Shown: positions 50,073 to 61,489 of the stretch, piece after piece | How the letters are laid out: each line of letters opens with the position of its first letter | How positions within the stretch are numbered: position 1 is the stretch's first letter | Source of the DNA: Actinomycetota bacterium | Lineage (GTDB): Bacteria; Actinomycetota; Actinomycetes; Propionibacteriales; Propionibacteriaceae | NCBI GenBank assembly: GCA_020161015.1 | Contig: JAIUOT010000009.1 | Span: 1-64,000, forward strand | Length of the DNA stretch: 64,000 nucleotides | Direction: 5' to 3' | The notes under the pieces: model-generated | Database searches by the model: none | What the model was told of the DNA's origin: nothing | The model's input: the letters and a program-made list of their open reading frames with translations, nothing else | Made by a program: the position numbers and the translations under genes

Positions 50073-50777
50073 ATGCTGCTCCGCCGACCCCGTCCCGATG
50101 CCGTCGAGCTCGCCGACCTCGGCCCGCTCGCCCAGCTGCGCGCCGGGCGGCTGGGACGCCGGATCCCGCAGTTGCTCCTCGGCCTGTGGCTGTACGGCGC
50201 GGCGATGGCGATGTTCATCCGCAGCGGCCTCGGCCTCGACCCGTGGGACGTCTTCCACGCCGGCCTCCAGCAGATGCTCGGCTGGTCGTTCGGGACGGTG
50301 GTGATCGTCGTCGGCTTCGCGGTGCTGCTGCTGTGGATCCCGCTGCGGCAGTGGCCGGGGCTGGGCACGGTGGCCAACGCTGTGGTCATCGGCGTCGCCA
50401 CCGACGTCACCCTCGGTCTCGTGCCGGCCGCCACCCAGTGGCCCGCCTCCTGGCTGCTGCTCGTCGGCGGGCTGGTCGTCAACGGGATCGCCGGAGCTCT
50501 CTACATCGGGTCCCAGCTCGGCCCCGGCCCCAGGGACGGGCTGATGACCGGCCTCGCGCGCCGCACGGGCTGGTCGCTGCGGCTCGTCCGTACCGGGCTG
50601 GAACTGTCGGTGCTCGCGATCGGCTGGGCCCTGGGCGGCACCGTGGGCATCGGCACCGTGGTGTACGCGCTGTCGATCGGGCCGCTCGTGCAGTTCTTCC
50701 TGCCGATGGTGATCGTGCGGCTCGATCCCGTCCGTCCACCGCTCGCCGCACCGGCCGCAGCGCAGGCCTCGTGCTGA
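50073..50777 (+). CDS. YczE/YitT-type integral membrane protein
   Basis: 234 residues, about five membrane helices. FIRSGLGLDPWDVFHAGLQQ, GIATDVTL-like VIGVATDVTLGLV and GSQLGPGPRDGLMTGLARRTGWSLRLVRT (part GSQLGPGPRDGLMTGLARR) are the YczE signature. The function is unknown; the family is usually divergent from or next to a MocR gene. CAGGAT (50061-50066) puts the ATG exactly at the seventh base after it, so the message is probably leaderless. The longer reading frame from 49818 runs through the regulator gene and is rejected. Confidence 0.85.
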   Translation: MLLRRPRPDAVELADLGPLAQLRAGRLGRRIPQLLLGLWLYGAAMAMFIRSGLGLDPWDVFHAGLQQMLGWSFGTVVIVVGFAVLLLWIPLRQWPGLGTVANAVVIGVATDVTLGLVPAATQWPASWLLLVGGLVVNGIAGALYIGSQLGPGPRDGLMTGLARRTGWSLRLVRTGLELSVLAIGWALGGTVGIGTVVYALSIGPLVQFFLPMVIVRLDPVRPPLAAPAAAQASC

Positions 50778-50794
50778 ACCGGTCCCGCGCCCAG

Positions 50795-50800
50795 TAAACT
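50795..50800 (+). promoter_or_regulatory. -10 hexamer TAAACT before corC
   Basis: TAAACT matches TAnnnT and lies 40 bases before the TTG start at 50840, giving corC-era their own promoter now that they are split from ybeY. Confidence 0.4.
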
Positions 50801-50839
50801 GACCGTCCACCAACCCCGGACGAGGCGCGTGAACGACTG

Positions 50840-52165
50840 TTGACCCAGACCCAGTGGATCCTGCTGGCCGTAGCCACCGCCTGCGTCCTGCTCGCCGCTC
50901 TCTTCACGACCGCGGAGTCCGCGCTCTCCTCGATCTCCCGCTCCCGGGCCGAAGGACTGCAGGAGGAGGGCGACCGGGCCGCCCTGAGGCTCCTGCGCGT
51001 CGCGCAGGACCCCGCGCCGCACCTGAACACCACGCTGTTGCTGCGGATCCTGCTGGAGGTCGTGGCGACGGTGCTGGTCACCCTGGTCTTCTTCGAGCAC
51101 TTCGACCAGGCGTGGGAACGGATCACCTATCCGGTGCTGACGATGGTCGCGGTGTCGTTCATCGTGCTCGGCGTCGCCCCGCGGACGCTCGGCCGCCAGC
51201 ACGCCGAGCGTGTCGCACTGGCTGCCGCCGGGCCGATCGGACTGCTCACCACCGTGCTGGGGCCCATCCCGCAGCTGATGATCCTCATCGGCAACGCCCT
51301 GACACCGGGCAAGGGGTTCACCGAGGGTCCGTTCACCTCCGAGGCAGAGCTCAGGGAGCTGGTCGACATCGCCGAGGCCCGCGAGTTGATCGAGGCCGGC
51401 GAGCGCCGGATGATCCACTCCGTCTTCGAGCTCGGTGACACGATCGTCAAGGAAGTCATGGTGCCCCGCACCGAAATGGTCTACATCGAGCACGGCAAGA
51501 CGCTGCGGCAAGGGGTGTCGCTGGCGCTGCGGTCGGGCTTCAGCCGCATCCCGGTGATCGGTGACGACGTCGACGACGTGATCGGCGTGCTCTACCTGAA
51601 GGACGTCATCCGGCGGATGTACGACAACCCCAAGGCCCAGACGAACGAGACCGTGGACACGCTGATGCGTCCGCCGACGTTCTGCCCGGACTCCAAGCCG
51701 GTGGACGAACTGCTGCGCGAGATGCAGCTGACCCGCAGCCACGTGGTGATCGTGATCGACGAGTTCGGCGGCACCGCCGGCCTGGCCACGATCGAGGACG
51801 TGCTGGAGGAGATCGTCGGCGAGATCGTGGACGAGTACGACCACGAGGTCCCGCCGGTCACAGAGCTCGGCGAGGGACGGTTCCGCGTGTCCGCACGCCT
51901 GCCGATCGACGACCTCGGCGAGCTCTTCGGGCTCAAGGTCGACGACGAGGACGTGGACACCGTCCTCGGGCTGATGGCCAAGGAGCTCAACAAGGTGCCG
52001 ATCCCCGGCTCCGTCGTGCAGTGGGAGGGCATCGAGCTCACCGCGGAGCGCAGCACGGACCGCCGCCACACCATCCAGACCGTCCTCGCATCGCTGGTCG
52101 GCGCGGACGAGGCCGTCGAGGCCGCAGCCAAGCTCGCCGAGGAGTCGGCACGGAGGACCTCATGA
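50840..52165 (+). CDS. CorC/HlyC-type CNNM-CBS membrane protein (hemolysin family)
   Basis: 441 residues. N-terminal CNNM domain with about four helices (FTTAESALSSISRSRAEGL), a CBS pair (VMVPRTEMVYIEHGKTL, RSGFSRIPVIGDDVDDVIGVLYLKDV [part GFSRIPVIGDDVDDVIGVLY], VIVIDEFGGTAGLATIEDVLE) and a C-terminal CorC_HlyC domain (SARLPIDDLGELFGL, DTVLGLMAKELNKVP). Relatives take part in Mg2+/Co2+ efflux. TTG start; a CTG one codon earlier is also possible since GAGG is at 50822-50825. The stop overlaps the era ATG. Confidence 0.9.
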   Translation: MTQTQWILLAVATACVLLAALFTTAESALSSISRSRAEGLQEEGDRAALRLLRVAQDPAPHLNTTLLLRILLEVVATVLVTLVFFEHFDQAWERITYPVLTMVAVSFIVLGVAPRTLGRQHAERVALAAAGPIGLLTTVLGPIPQLMILIGNALTPGKGFTEGPFTSEAELRELVDIAEARELIEAGERRMIHSVFELGDTIVKEVMVPRTEMVYIEHGKTLRQGVSLALRSGFSRIPVIGDDVDDVIGVLYLKDVIRRMYDNPKAQTNETVDTLMRPPTFCPDSKPVDELLREMQLTRSHVVIVIDEFGGTAGLATIEDVLEEIVGEIVDEYDHEVPPVTELGEGRFRVSARLPIDDLGELFGLKVDDEDVDTVLGLMAKELNKVPIPGSVVQWEGIELTAERSTDRRHTIQTVLASLVGADEAVEAAAKLAEESARRTS

Positions 52166-53112
52166 CCTCATCCCACCTGTCGCAGACCACACCCGAGGGG
52201 TTCCGCTCGGGCTTCGCCTGCTTCGTCGGCCGTCCCAACGCGGGCAAGTCCACCCTGATGAACGCGCTCGTGGGCACGAAGGTGGCCATCGCCTCGTCCA
52301 AGCCCCAGACCACCCGGCACGCGGTGCGGGGCATCGTGAATCGTCCCGACGCCCAGCTGGTGGTGATCGACACCCCGGGCCTGCACCGTCCGCGGACGCT
52401 GCTCGGCGAGCGCCTCAACGACCTGGTGCGCGACACCTGGACCGAGGTGGACGTGGTGGGCGTGTGCCTGCCGTCGAACGAGCGGATCGGGCCCGGCGAC
52501 ACCTACCTCGTCAGCGAGATCGCGAAGCTGCCGCGGCGGCCGAAGCTGGTGGCCCTGGCCACCAAGTCCGACCTGGTCAAGCCGGGACGGATGGCCGAAC
52601 ACCTGCTCAAGATCGCCTCGCTGGAGGAGGAACTCGGCATCCGGTGGGAGACGATCGTCCCGGTCTCGGCGGTCACCGACGACCAGGTGGACGTGGTCGT
52701 CGACGAGCTGGTGAAGCTGCTGCCCGAAGGGCCGGCGCTGTACCCGGACGGCGAGGTCACCGACGAGCCCACCGAGACCCGGATCGCCGAACTCATCCGC
52801 GAGGCGGCGCTGGAGGGCGTCCAGGACGAGCTCCCGCACTCGCTGATGGTGACCATCGAGGAGATGGGCCTGAAGCCCGAGCGCCCGGCCGACCGGCCGT
52901 TGCTGGTGATCTACGCGGCGATGATCGTCGAGCGCGACTCCCAGAAGGGCATCATGATCGGGCACCGGGGCGAGCGACTGCGTGAGGTCGGCACCGCCGC
53001 CCGCACGCAGATCGAGGCGCTGGTGGGCATGCCGGTCCACCTCGACCTGCGGGTGAAGGTGCTCAAGGACTGGCAGCGCGACCCCAGGCACCTCAACCGG
53101 CTGGGCTTCTGA
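52162..53112 (+). CDS. era: GTPase Era
   Basis: 316 residues. G1 FVGRPNAGKSTLMNAL, G2 region SKPQTTRHAVRG, G3 IDTPGLH, G4 replaced as ATKSDL (normally NKxD), then a C-terminal KH domain with GIMIGHRGERLREVGTAAR. Era binds the 3' end of 16S rRNA during 30S assembly. TKSD in place of NKxD is a common actinobacterial variant. ATG at 52162 overlaps the preceding stop (ATGA), so it is coupled to the CorC gene. Convergent with the ChaB gene. Confidence 0.96.
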   Translation: MTSSHLSQTTPEGFRSGFACFVGRPNAGKSTLMNALVGTKVAIASSKPQTTRHAVRGIVNRPDAQLVVIDTPGLHRPRTLLGERLNDLVRDTWTEVDVVGVCLPSNERIGPGDTYLVSEIAKLPRRPKLVALATKSDLVKPGRMAEHLLKIASLEEELGIRWETIVPVSAVTDDQVDVVVDELVKLLPEGPALYPDGEVTDEPTETRIAELIREAALEGVQDELPHSLMVTIEEMGLKPERPADRPLLVIYAAMIVERDSQKGIMIGHRGERLREVGTAARTQIEALVGMPVHLDLRVKVLKDWQRDPRHLNRLGF

Positions 53113-53118
53113 GGCGTC

Positions 53119-53541
53119 CTACGACCGGCGGGCTTTCGCCGAGGCCCGGTCGTTCGCCTTCCGGATCGCGTCCACCAGTTCGTCCTTGGTCATCCGTGAG
53201 CGTCCGCTGATCTCCAGGCGGCCGGCCAGCTCGTAGAGGTGGGCCTTCGAGGCGTTGGCGTCCACCCCGCCGGCCGTCTCGCGATGTGTTCGGTAGCCGC
53301 CCTCCGCCTGCGCGTCGGAGGGGCCGTTGGACTCCTTCGGTTCCCAGTGGTCGCCCACCTTCTCGTGGGTGTGCTTGAGGGCGCTGTACGCGACGCGGTG
53401 GGCACGCTCGCCCTCGCCGTACTCCTTCGCCGCGGCGTCGTGGGCCTTCGCGAAGGTGCGCTTGGCCTTGTCGTCGGATCGTTGCAGGGTGGCGGGGAGT
53501 TCGTCCTCGCGCGCCTTGCCCGTCCTGGTGGTCTTGGGCAT
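53119..53541 (-). CDS. ChaB-family protein with Rho N-terminal-like (SAP-type) domain
   Basis: 140 residues. The first half is ChaB-like (ELPATLQRSDDKAKRTFAKA, DAAAKEYGEGERAHRVAYSALKH [part YGEGERAHRVAYSALKH]). The last 45 residues (ASKAHLYELAGRLEISGRSR, MTKDELVDAIRKAN) form a Rho_N/SAP-like nucleic-acid-binding helix pair. ChaB proteins are small cytosolic factors once linked to cation transport regulation; real function unsettled. AGGGAGGA before the ATG fixes the start. Confidence 0.85.
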   Translation of the reverse strand: MPKTTRTGKAREDELPATLQRSDDKAKRTFAKAHDAAAKEYGEGERAHRVAYSALKHTHEKVGDHWEPKESNGPSDAQAEGGYRTHRETAGGVDANASKAHLYELAGRLEISGRSRMTKDELVDAIRKANDRASAKARRS

Positions 53542-53634
53542 GGGTCCTCCCTGGGTGTGTTCGCCCACCGGGTACCCGTCCGGGCGTGGACGCACACCGG
53601 GGCGTCCCAATCGGCGGGATCGCCGGCGGGACGC

Positions 53635-53664
53635 TTGGCGCGGGCCCGACGGGTGTGTCACCAT
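53635..53664 (+). promoter_or_regulatory. Candidate leuA promoter
   Basis: TTGGCG (53635-53640), 18 bases, then CACCAT (53659-53664). The seventh base after CACCAT is the A of the leader ATG at 53671, so the leader peptide would be leaderless. The -10 is weak (CAnnnT). Confidence 0.45.
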
Positions 53665-53670
53665 GGCGGC

Positions 53671-53700
53671 ATGTCGTCGGTGCGACTCCTGCTTGGTCGC

Positions 53701-53718
<18 letters not shown>
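53671..53718 (+). CDS. leuA leader peptide (MSSVRLLLGRRSEAS)
   Basis: A 15-codon ORF encoding MSSVRLLLGRRSEAS with three consecutive Leu codons, CTC CTG CTT (53686-53694). It ends 69 bases before leuA. Its 3' half contains CGCAGCGAGG, which pairs with CCTCGCTGCG (53731-53740) just beyond the stop codon. That anti-sequence can instead pair with CAGCGAGG at the leuA ribosome-binding site. Leucine leader peptides before leuA have been predicted in other actinomycetes; this instance is read directly from sequence. Start coincides with the predicted transcription start. Confidence 0.72.
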
Positions 53719-55569
<1,851 letters not shown>

Positions 55570-55572
<3 letters not shown>

Positions 55573-55669
55573 GGCCCAGCGTTCCGACGTGAGGGCCAGC
55601 CTTCCCGCGTGAGGGCCAGCCTTCTCGCCTGAGGGCCAGCGTTCCCGTGTGAGGGCCAGCCTTCTCGCC
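55570..55669. repeat. Tandem array of five 20-bp units
   Basis: Five contiguous 20-bp units start at 55570, 55590, 55610, 55630 and 55650, consensus TGAGGGCCAGCCTTCCCGCG, each with one to five changes from it. The first TGA is the leuA stop codon. The last unit is the 5' arm of the cruciform that follows, so the array looks like repeated copying of one arm of the REP-like element. Confidence 0.85.
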
Positions 55670-55717
55670 GAGGGCCCGTGCACAGGGGCTGGCCCTCGGC
55701 GACAAGGCTGGCCCTCA
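55650..55717. repeat. REP-like structured repeat, copy B
   Basis: The outer stem TGAGGGCCAGCCTT (55650-55663) pairs perfectly over 14 bp with AAGGCTGGCCCTCA (55704-55717). After a 3x3 internal loop, GCCGAGGGCC (55667-55676) pairs with GGCCCTCGGC (55691-55700). It is the best-preserved of three copies and could also act as the leuA terminator. Confidence 0.82.
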
Positions 55718-55748
55718 ATGCGCTGGGGCAGGGGACGCTCGCGGCGTC

Positions 55749-55792
55749 GGCGCCTGTGGACAAACAGGGATCGGGACGGTGGCGCCTGTGGA
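55749..55792. promoter_or_regulatory. Direct repeats with a DnaA-box-like 9-mer
   Basis: GGCGCCTGTGGA occurs at 55749-55760 and 55781-55792 (32-bp period). The first continues to TGTGGACAA (55755-55763), a perfect complement of TTGTCCACA. Confidence 0.35.
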
Positions 55793-55833
55793 GAGGTGAC
55801 GGGCGACGGCGTCGCCCGCCGAAGATGACCGGC

Positions 55834-56777
55834 ATGACGGTCATCAGCTACTCCCAGTGGATCGACAGCGGACGGACGCGCGCGGCCTTGAGGGCCGCGG
55901 TCGCCTCCGGCGAGGTGGTGAGGCTGCGACGCGGGTCGTCGCAGAGCCCGGGGATCCCGGCGCGGTGAGCCTCCACCGCCTCAGGATCCTCGGCGCCGCG
56001 CCGGTTCTCGGCCCCTCCACCTTCTTCGGGCACGAGTCGGCCGCTGTCCTGCACGGGCTCCCGTTGCTGACGAACCGGCTCGACGAGGTCGTCGCCGTCC
56101 GGGCCGGCGGGGGCCACGGTGCGATCACCGCCACCCTCCACGCACGGAGGGCGAAGCTGGGCGGGGACGACGTCACCCTCGTCGACGGCCTGCCCGTGAC
56201 GAACCTGGACAGGACAGTCTGCGACCTCGCACGGCGCCTGCCGTTCCCGGAAGCGGTGATGGTCACCGACGCCGGCCTGCGGCTCGGCGCCGATCGAACG
56301 GAGCTCCTGGCGCGGTGCGCTGCCGGGCGTGGTTGCCGGATGGCGGAACGTGCCGTGCTCTTCGGCGACCCGCTGGCAGAGAGCCCCGGCGAGTCGCTCA
56401 GCCGGGTCCGCTTCCACCAGGCGCGGCTCCCCGTCCCGGAACTCCAGCACGAGGTGTTCGACCACGACGGCGAGCTCGTGGGGCGACTCGACTTCTGGTG
56501 GCGCGACCAGGGCCTCGCCGGTGAGTTCGACGGTCTGGTGAAGTACGGACGGCTGCTCCGTCCGGGCGAGTCGGTCGAGCAGGTGGTCCTTGCGGAGAAG
56601 CGCCGAGAGCAGCGGCTCTTCGACCTCGGGATCCGGGTGATCCGGTGGACGTGGTCGGACCTGTGGAGTCCTGCGCTCACCGCGCGTGTCGCCGCGGCCC
56701 TTCAGCGACCGGACGCCGTGCCGAGGGCCAGCCTTGTCGCCGAGGGCTCGCTCCAGGGTGCTGGTCCTCGGCGTTAA
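55834..56777 (+). pseudogene. Frameshifted AbiEi-like / DUF559-like protein gene
   Basis: Frame 1 reads MTVISYSQWIDSGRTRAALR then AAVASGEVVRLRRG, an HTH-like start typical of AbiEi-type antitoxin-domain proteins, and stops at 55968. From 55935 the next frame continues with VVAEPGDPGAVSLHRLRIL, FGHESAAVLHGLPLLT, NLDRTVCDLARRLPF and a DUF559-like end with GRLDFWWRDQGLAGEFDGLVKYG. Joining the two needs one extra G in the GGG at 55933-55935, so a single-base deletion (or sequencing error) is likely. The last 16 or so residues are encoded by repeat copy C, which supplies the stop. No partner toxin gene is adjacent. Confidence 0.7.
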
Positions 56778-56790
56778 GGCTGGCCGTCGG
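56721..56790. repeat. REP-like structured repeat, copy C
   Basis: CCGAGGGCCAGCCTT (56721-56735) pairs with AAGGCTGGCCGTCGG (56776-56790) at 14 of 15 positions. The inner CGCCGAGG (56738-56745) pairs with CCTCGGCG (56766-56773). Same architecture as copies A and B. It lies across the end of the frameshifted gene. Confidence 0.8.
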
Positions 56791-58391
<1,601 letters not shown>

Positions 58392-58410
58392 GAGCCGGCT
58401 CCCGCACTTC

Positions 58411-59217
58411 TCAGCCGGGCAGCTCGTCCGGGCGGACGGTGTTCGGCTCGGCCCCGCCGTAGCGGCGGTCGCGTCCGGCGTACTGCTCGACCGCGCGCCA
58501 CAGGTCGCGGCGGTCGAAGTCGGGCCACAGGCGGTCCATGAACACCATTTCGGCGTACGCCGACTGCCACAGCAGGAAGTTGGACGTGCGCTGCTCGCCG
58601 GACGAGCGGATGAACAGGTCGACGTCGGGGATGTCCGGCTCGTCGAGGAAGCGCCGGAACCGTTCCTCGGTGAGCCGGGACGGGTCCAGCTCGCCGCGGG
58701 CCGCTGCCGCGGCGATCGCGCGGGCGGCGTCCACGATCTCGGCACGGCCGCCGTAGTTCACGCAGAACTGGAGGGTCAGCACGTCGTTGCCCGCGCTCTG
58801 GCGCTCGGCGTCCTGGAGCTCGGAGATCACGCTGCGCCACAGCCGCGGTGCCCTCCCGGCCCACCGGATCCGGACGCCCATCGCGTCCAGCTGGTCGCGG
58901 CGGCGGTGGATCACATCGCGGTTGAAGCCCATCAGCCAGCGCACCTCATCGGGCGAGCGTCGCCAGTTCTCGGTCGAGAACGCGTACGCGGACAGGTAGG
59001 TGATGCCCACCTCGATCGCGCCCTCGATCACGTCGAACAGGGCGTCCTCTCCGCGGGCGTGGCCGGCCGTGCGCGGCAGGTTCCGGGCCTTGGCCCACCG
59101 CCCGTTGCCGTCCATCACGATCGCGACGTGGCGGGGGAGCGCCTTCGGCTCGATCGCCGGCGGCCGCGCCCCGGACGGGTGCGGTGTGGGGGGACGGATC
59201 TGCTTGCGCGTGGCCAC
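58411..59217 (-). CDS. uppS: Isoprenyl transferase (undecaprenyl/decaprenyl diphosphate synthase, cis type)
   Basis: 268 residues. It makes the polyprenyl diphosphate carrier for cell-wall synthesis by cis-addition of isopentenyl units. Motifs: [20 protein letters not shown] (catalytic Asp), [20 protein letters not shown] (part GHARGEDAL), [15 protein letters not shown] and [23 protein letters not shown] at 59217 is exactly the seventh base after TAGGCT (59224-59229, minus strand), so the mRNA is probably leaderless. It is divergent from hsp20; recO, often its neighbour, lies 4 kb away. Confidence 0.95.
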   Translation of the reverse strand: MATRKQIRPPTPHPSGARPPAIEPKALPRHVAIVMDGNGRWAKARNLPRTAGHARGEDALFDVIEGAIEVGITYLSAYAFSTENWRRSPDEVRWLMGFNRDVIHRRRDQLDAMGVRIRWAGRAPRLWRSVISELQDAERQSAGNDVLTLQFCVNYGGRAEIVDAARAIAAAAARGELDPSRLTEERFRRFLDEPDIPDVDLFIRSSGEQRTSNFLLWQSAYAEMVFMDRLWPDFDRRDLWRAVEQYAGRDRRYGGAEPNTVRPDELPG

Positions 59218-59272
59218 GCCAGCAGCCTAGGGGAGGAAGGCGGATCGACACCCGCCGGGCCCGCCGAACAAA

Positions 59273-59357
59273 CCTGAGCGTGGTCGACTCAATCCGCTTG
59301 AAAGTCCGCGGCGCCGGGGGCAGACTGGGATTGGCACTCGGGAAGGCAGAGTGCTAA
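59273..59357 (+). promoter_or_regulatory. hsp20 promoter with HAIR-like and CIRCE elements
   Basis: CCTGAGC-N7-ACTCAAT (59273-59293) matches the HspR HAIR consensus CTTGAGT-N7-ACTCAAG at 11 of 14 positions with exact spacing. TTGAAA (59298-59303), 17 bases, CAGACT (59321-59326) form the promoter. TTGGCACTC-N9-GAGTGCTAA (59331-59357) is a near-perfect CIRCE just after the -10. Dual control by HspR and HrcA is inferred. Confidence 0.75.
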
Positions 59358-59381
59358 GACAAGCGAGAGGAGCTAGCCGAC

Positions 59382-59813
59382 ATGGCACGCGCATTTGATC
59401 CCTTCCGTGAGATGGATCGCTGGTTCTCCGACGTCCCCCGTACGCCCGCCAGCGCCGCCATGCCCATGGACCTGTACCGCGAGGGCGACGCGTTCGTCGC
59501 CCGCATCGACCTGCCCGGCGTCGATCCCGGCACCATCGACGTCGACGTCGACGACCGCACCCTCACCGTCCGCGCCCAGCGCAAGGTGGACACCACCGAC
59601 GAGCAGAAGTGGCTCGTCCGGGAGCGCCCGGCCGGCACCTTCGCCCGGCAGTTGACGCTCGGGTACGGGGTCGCCCTCGACCGGATCGGCGCCGAGTACC
59701 GCGACGGCGTGCTCGAGCTGAGGATCCCGGTGGCCGAGGAGGCCAAGCCGCGCAAGATCAGCGTCGCCCACTCCGGCGGGCCGACGCAGATCGAGGGCTC
59801 CGTCGAGAGCTGA
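59382..59813 (+). CDS. Hsp20/alpha-crystallin family small heat-shock protein
   Basis: 143 residues. The alpha-crystallin domain (about 40-130) shows MDLYREGDAFVARIDLPGVD, TIDVDVDDRTLTVRAQRKVD, RERPAGTFARQLTLGYGV and LELRIPVAEEAKPRKISV; the C-terminal tail is short and acidic. Such proteins hold unfolding proteins for DnaK/DnaJ. GAGAGGAG provides the ribosome-binding site. The promoter carries CIRCE and a HAIR-like element. Followed by a perfect 20-bp hairpin. Confidence 0.94.
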   Translation: MARAFDPFREMDRWFSDVPRTPASAAMPMDLYREGDAFVARIDLPGVDPGTIDVDVDDRTLTVRAQRKVDTTDEQKWLVRERPAGTFARQLTLGYGVALDRIGAEYRDGVLELRIPVAEEAKPRKISVAHSGGPTQIEGSVES

Positions 59814-59821
59814 GCACGTCC

Positions 59822-59871
59822 CACACGCAGGAGCGCCACCGACCCGCGGGCCGGTGGCGCTCCTGCGTGTG
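59822..59871. terminator. Bidirectional terminator between hsp20 and the aldo/keto reductase gene
   Basis: Perfect 20-bp stem: arms 59822-59841 and 59852-59871 (core GCAGGAGCGCCACC/GGTGGCGCTCCTGC), ten-base loop that is itself self-complementary (CCCGCGGG). No long T run on either side. Confidence 0.8.
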
Positions 59872-59878
59872 AAGCCGC

Positions 59879-60817
59879 TCAGGCGAACGACGCGGACGCC
59901 TTCGTGAGCCGGTGGGCCTGCGAGCGGGAGAGCTTCAGGTCGGCCGCCGCCATGATCGCCGGCAGCTGCTCGACAGAACTGGCGGACGCGATGGGGGCGG
60001 TGACGCCCGGCTGCTGGCGCAGCCAGGCCAGCGCGACCGTGGCCGGCTCGACGCCCAGCTCGTCGGCGACCCCGACGACCGCGTCCACCACGTCGAACCC
60101 CGCGTCGGTGGCGAAGCTGCGGACGCGCGCCGCGCGTGGGCCGTGTGCCGACTCGCCACGGGCGTACTTCCCGGTGAGGAAGCCTGCGGCCAGCCCGTAG
60201 TAGGGAACGATCGCGAGGTGGTGCTCTGCGCACAGGGCGGCCAGGCCGGAGGACTCGACCTCGGCGCGGTGTACGAGGTTGTACTGCGGCTGGACGGCGA
60301 CGGGCAGTGCCAATCCCTCTGCCGTGGCCACCTCGATCACCTCCGCGACCCGCGCGGGGGTGAAGTTCGACAGGCCGTAGTGGCGCACCGCGCCCGAGCG
60401 CACGAGCTGGTCGAAGACCCCCAGCCACTCGGCGGTGGGCACGTGCGGGTCGTCCTCGTGGGCGTAGTACAGGTCGATGGTCTCCACGCCGAGGCGCCGG
60501 CGCGAGCCGTCCAGGCAGATCTTGATGTTCGCCGGACGCAGCCCGCGGTGGATCGGGTGCTTGGCGACCTTCGTGGCCACGACGATGCCGTCGCGGCCGC
60601 CGTGGTGCCGCAGCCAGCCGCCGATGATCGTCTCGGACTCACCTCCCCGGTGCCCGGGCACCCAGGAGGAGTAGACGTCGGCGGTGTCGATGAAGTTGCC
60701 ACCCGCGTCCGCGAACGCGTCGAGGATCGCCTCGGAGGCCGCCGGGTCGGCCGTCCAGCCGAACACGTTGCCGCCCAGGCAGATCGGAGACACTCTCAAC
60801 GTCGAGATGCGGTGCAT
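59879..60817 (-). CDS. Aldo/keto reductase
   Basis: 312 residues. TIM-barrel AKR: FIDTADVYSS (catalytic Asp and Tyr), IVVATKVAKH (Lys), IDLYYAHEDDP (His), YGLSNFTPARV and the C-terminal NADPH-binding IASASSVEQL. Substrate unknown. The ATG is exactly the seventh base after TAGGCT (60824-60829, minus strand); the TAG of that hexamer is also the stop codon of the upstream SIMPL gene. So it can be transcribed alone, leaderless, as well as with SIMPL. Confidence 0.9.
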   Translation of the reverse strand: MHRISTLRVSPICLGGNVFGWTADPAASEAILDAFADAGGNFIDTADVYSSWVPGHRGGESETIIGGWLRHHGGRDGIVVATKVAKHPIHRGLRPANIKICLDGSRRRLGVETIDLYYAHEDDPHVPTAEWLGVFDQLVRSGAVRHYGLSNFTPARVAEVIEVATAEGLALPVAVQPQYNLVHRAEVESSGLAALCAEHHLAIVPYYGLAAGFLTGKYARGESAHGPRAARVRSFATDAGFDVVDAVVGVADELGVEPATVALAWLRQQPGVTAPIASASSVEQLPAIMAAADLKLSRSQAHRLTKASASFA

Positions 60818-60826
60818 GGGCTCAGC

Positions 60827-61453
60827 CTAGGAGGCCAACTCGAAATCCACGCTCAGGTGCACGCAGAGTTCGGTCGTGGCGTTCAGTTCCAGGCCGAGGT
60901 CGACCGCCTCCCGCGCCGCGCGGGGGGCTGCGGCGTAGGCCATCTCGGCCTGGGCCATCACCGGACGCGGCCCCGGCATGCTCCAGGAGTCGGACGCGTT
61001 GGCGATGCCGGAGACCTGCTGGCCGGCAGCTGCGGCGACCGCGTCCGCCTTGCGCCGGGCCATCGTCATGGCCTGCGCGGTCGCGGGGATGCTCGCCTCG
61101 AACTCGTCGTAGACCCACTCCAGGTGCTCCACGCTCACCCCGGGACGGTCGGACAGTGCCCCGAGCACCTCGGGGAGGTGGGCAGGGTCGGCGGAGACGA
61201 CCAGGGAGATCTCGATGCTCTGCGAGGCGAGGAGCTTGCCCTCCCGGGTGCCGAGGCGGACGCCGGTCACCTCGATGTGGTCCTCACCCACCCCTCGTCC
61301 GGACAAGTCGGCGACGATCTCGCGCACCAGCGCCGACTTCTTGCCGGTCAGGTCGGCGGAGAAGGTGGAGGTGCCGCGCACCAGCGCGTGCACCCTGGCC
61401 GACGTGGCCGTGATCCGCACGGTGTGGTCGACGGTGATCCGCAGGATTCCCAT
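60827..61453 (-). CDS. SIMPL domain (DUF541) protein
   Basis: 208 residues without a signal peptide, unlike many SIMPL proteins. Family features: ITATSARVHALVRGTSTFSA, REIVADLSGRGVGEDHIEVTGVRLG (part DHIEVTGVRLG), and MTMARRKADAVAAAAGQQVSG. SIMPL proteins form homo-oligomers of mostly unknown role. TAGGCT (minus strand, 61460-61465) makes the ATG the seventh base after the -10. The aldo/keto reductase follows nine bases later. Confidence 0.8.
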   Translation of the reverse strand: MGILRITVDHTVRITATSARVHALVRGTSTFSADLTGKKSALVREIVADLSGRGVGEDHIEVTGVRLGTREGKLLASQSIEISLVVSADPAHLPEVLGALSDRPGVSVEHLEWVYDEFEASIPATAQAMTMARRKADAVAAAAGQQVSGIANASDSWSMPGPRPVMAQAEMAYAAAPRAAREAVDLGLELNATTELCVHLSVDFELAS

Positions 61454-61489
61454 TGCGCGAGCCTAGTGTGCGGGCGCGGCCGCGGGGGA

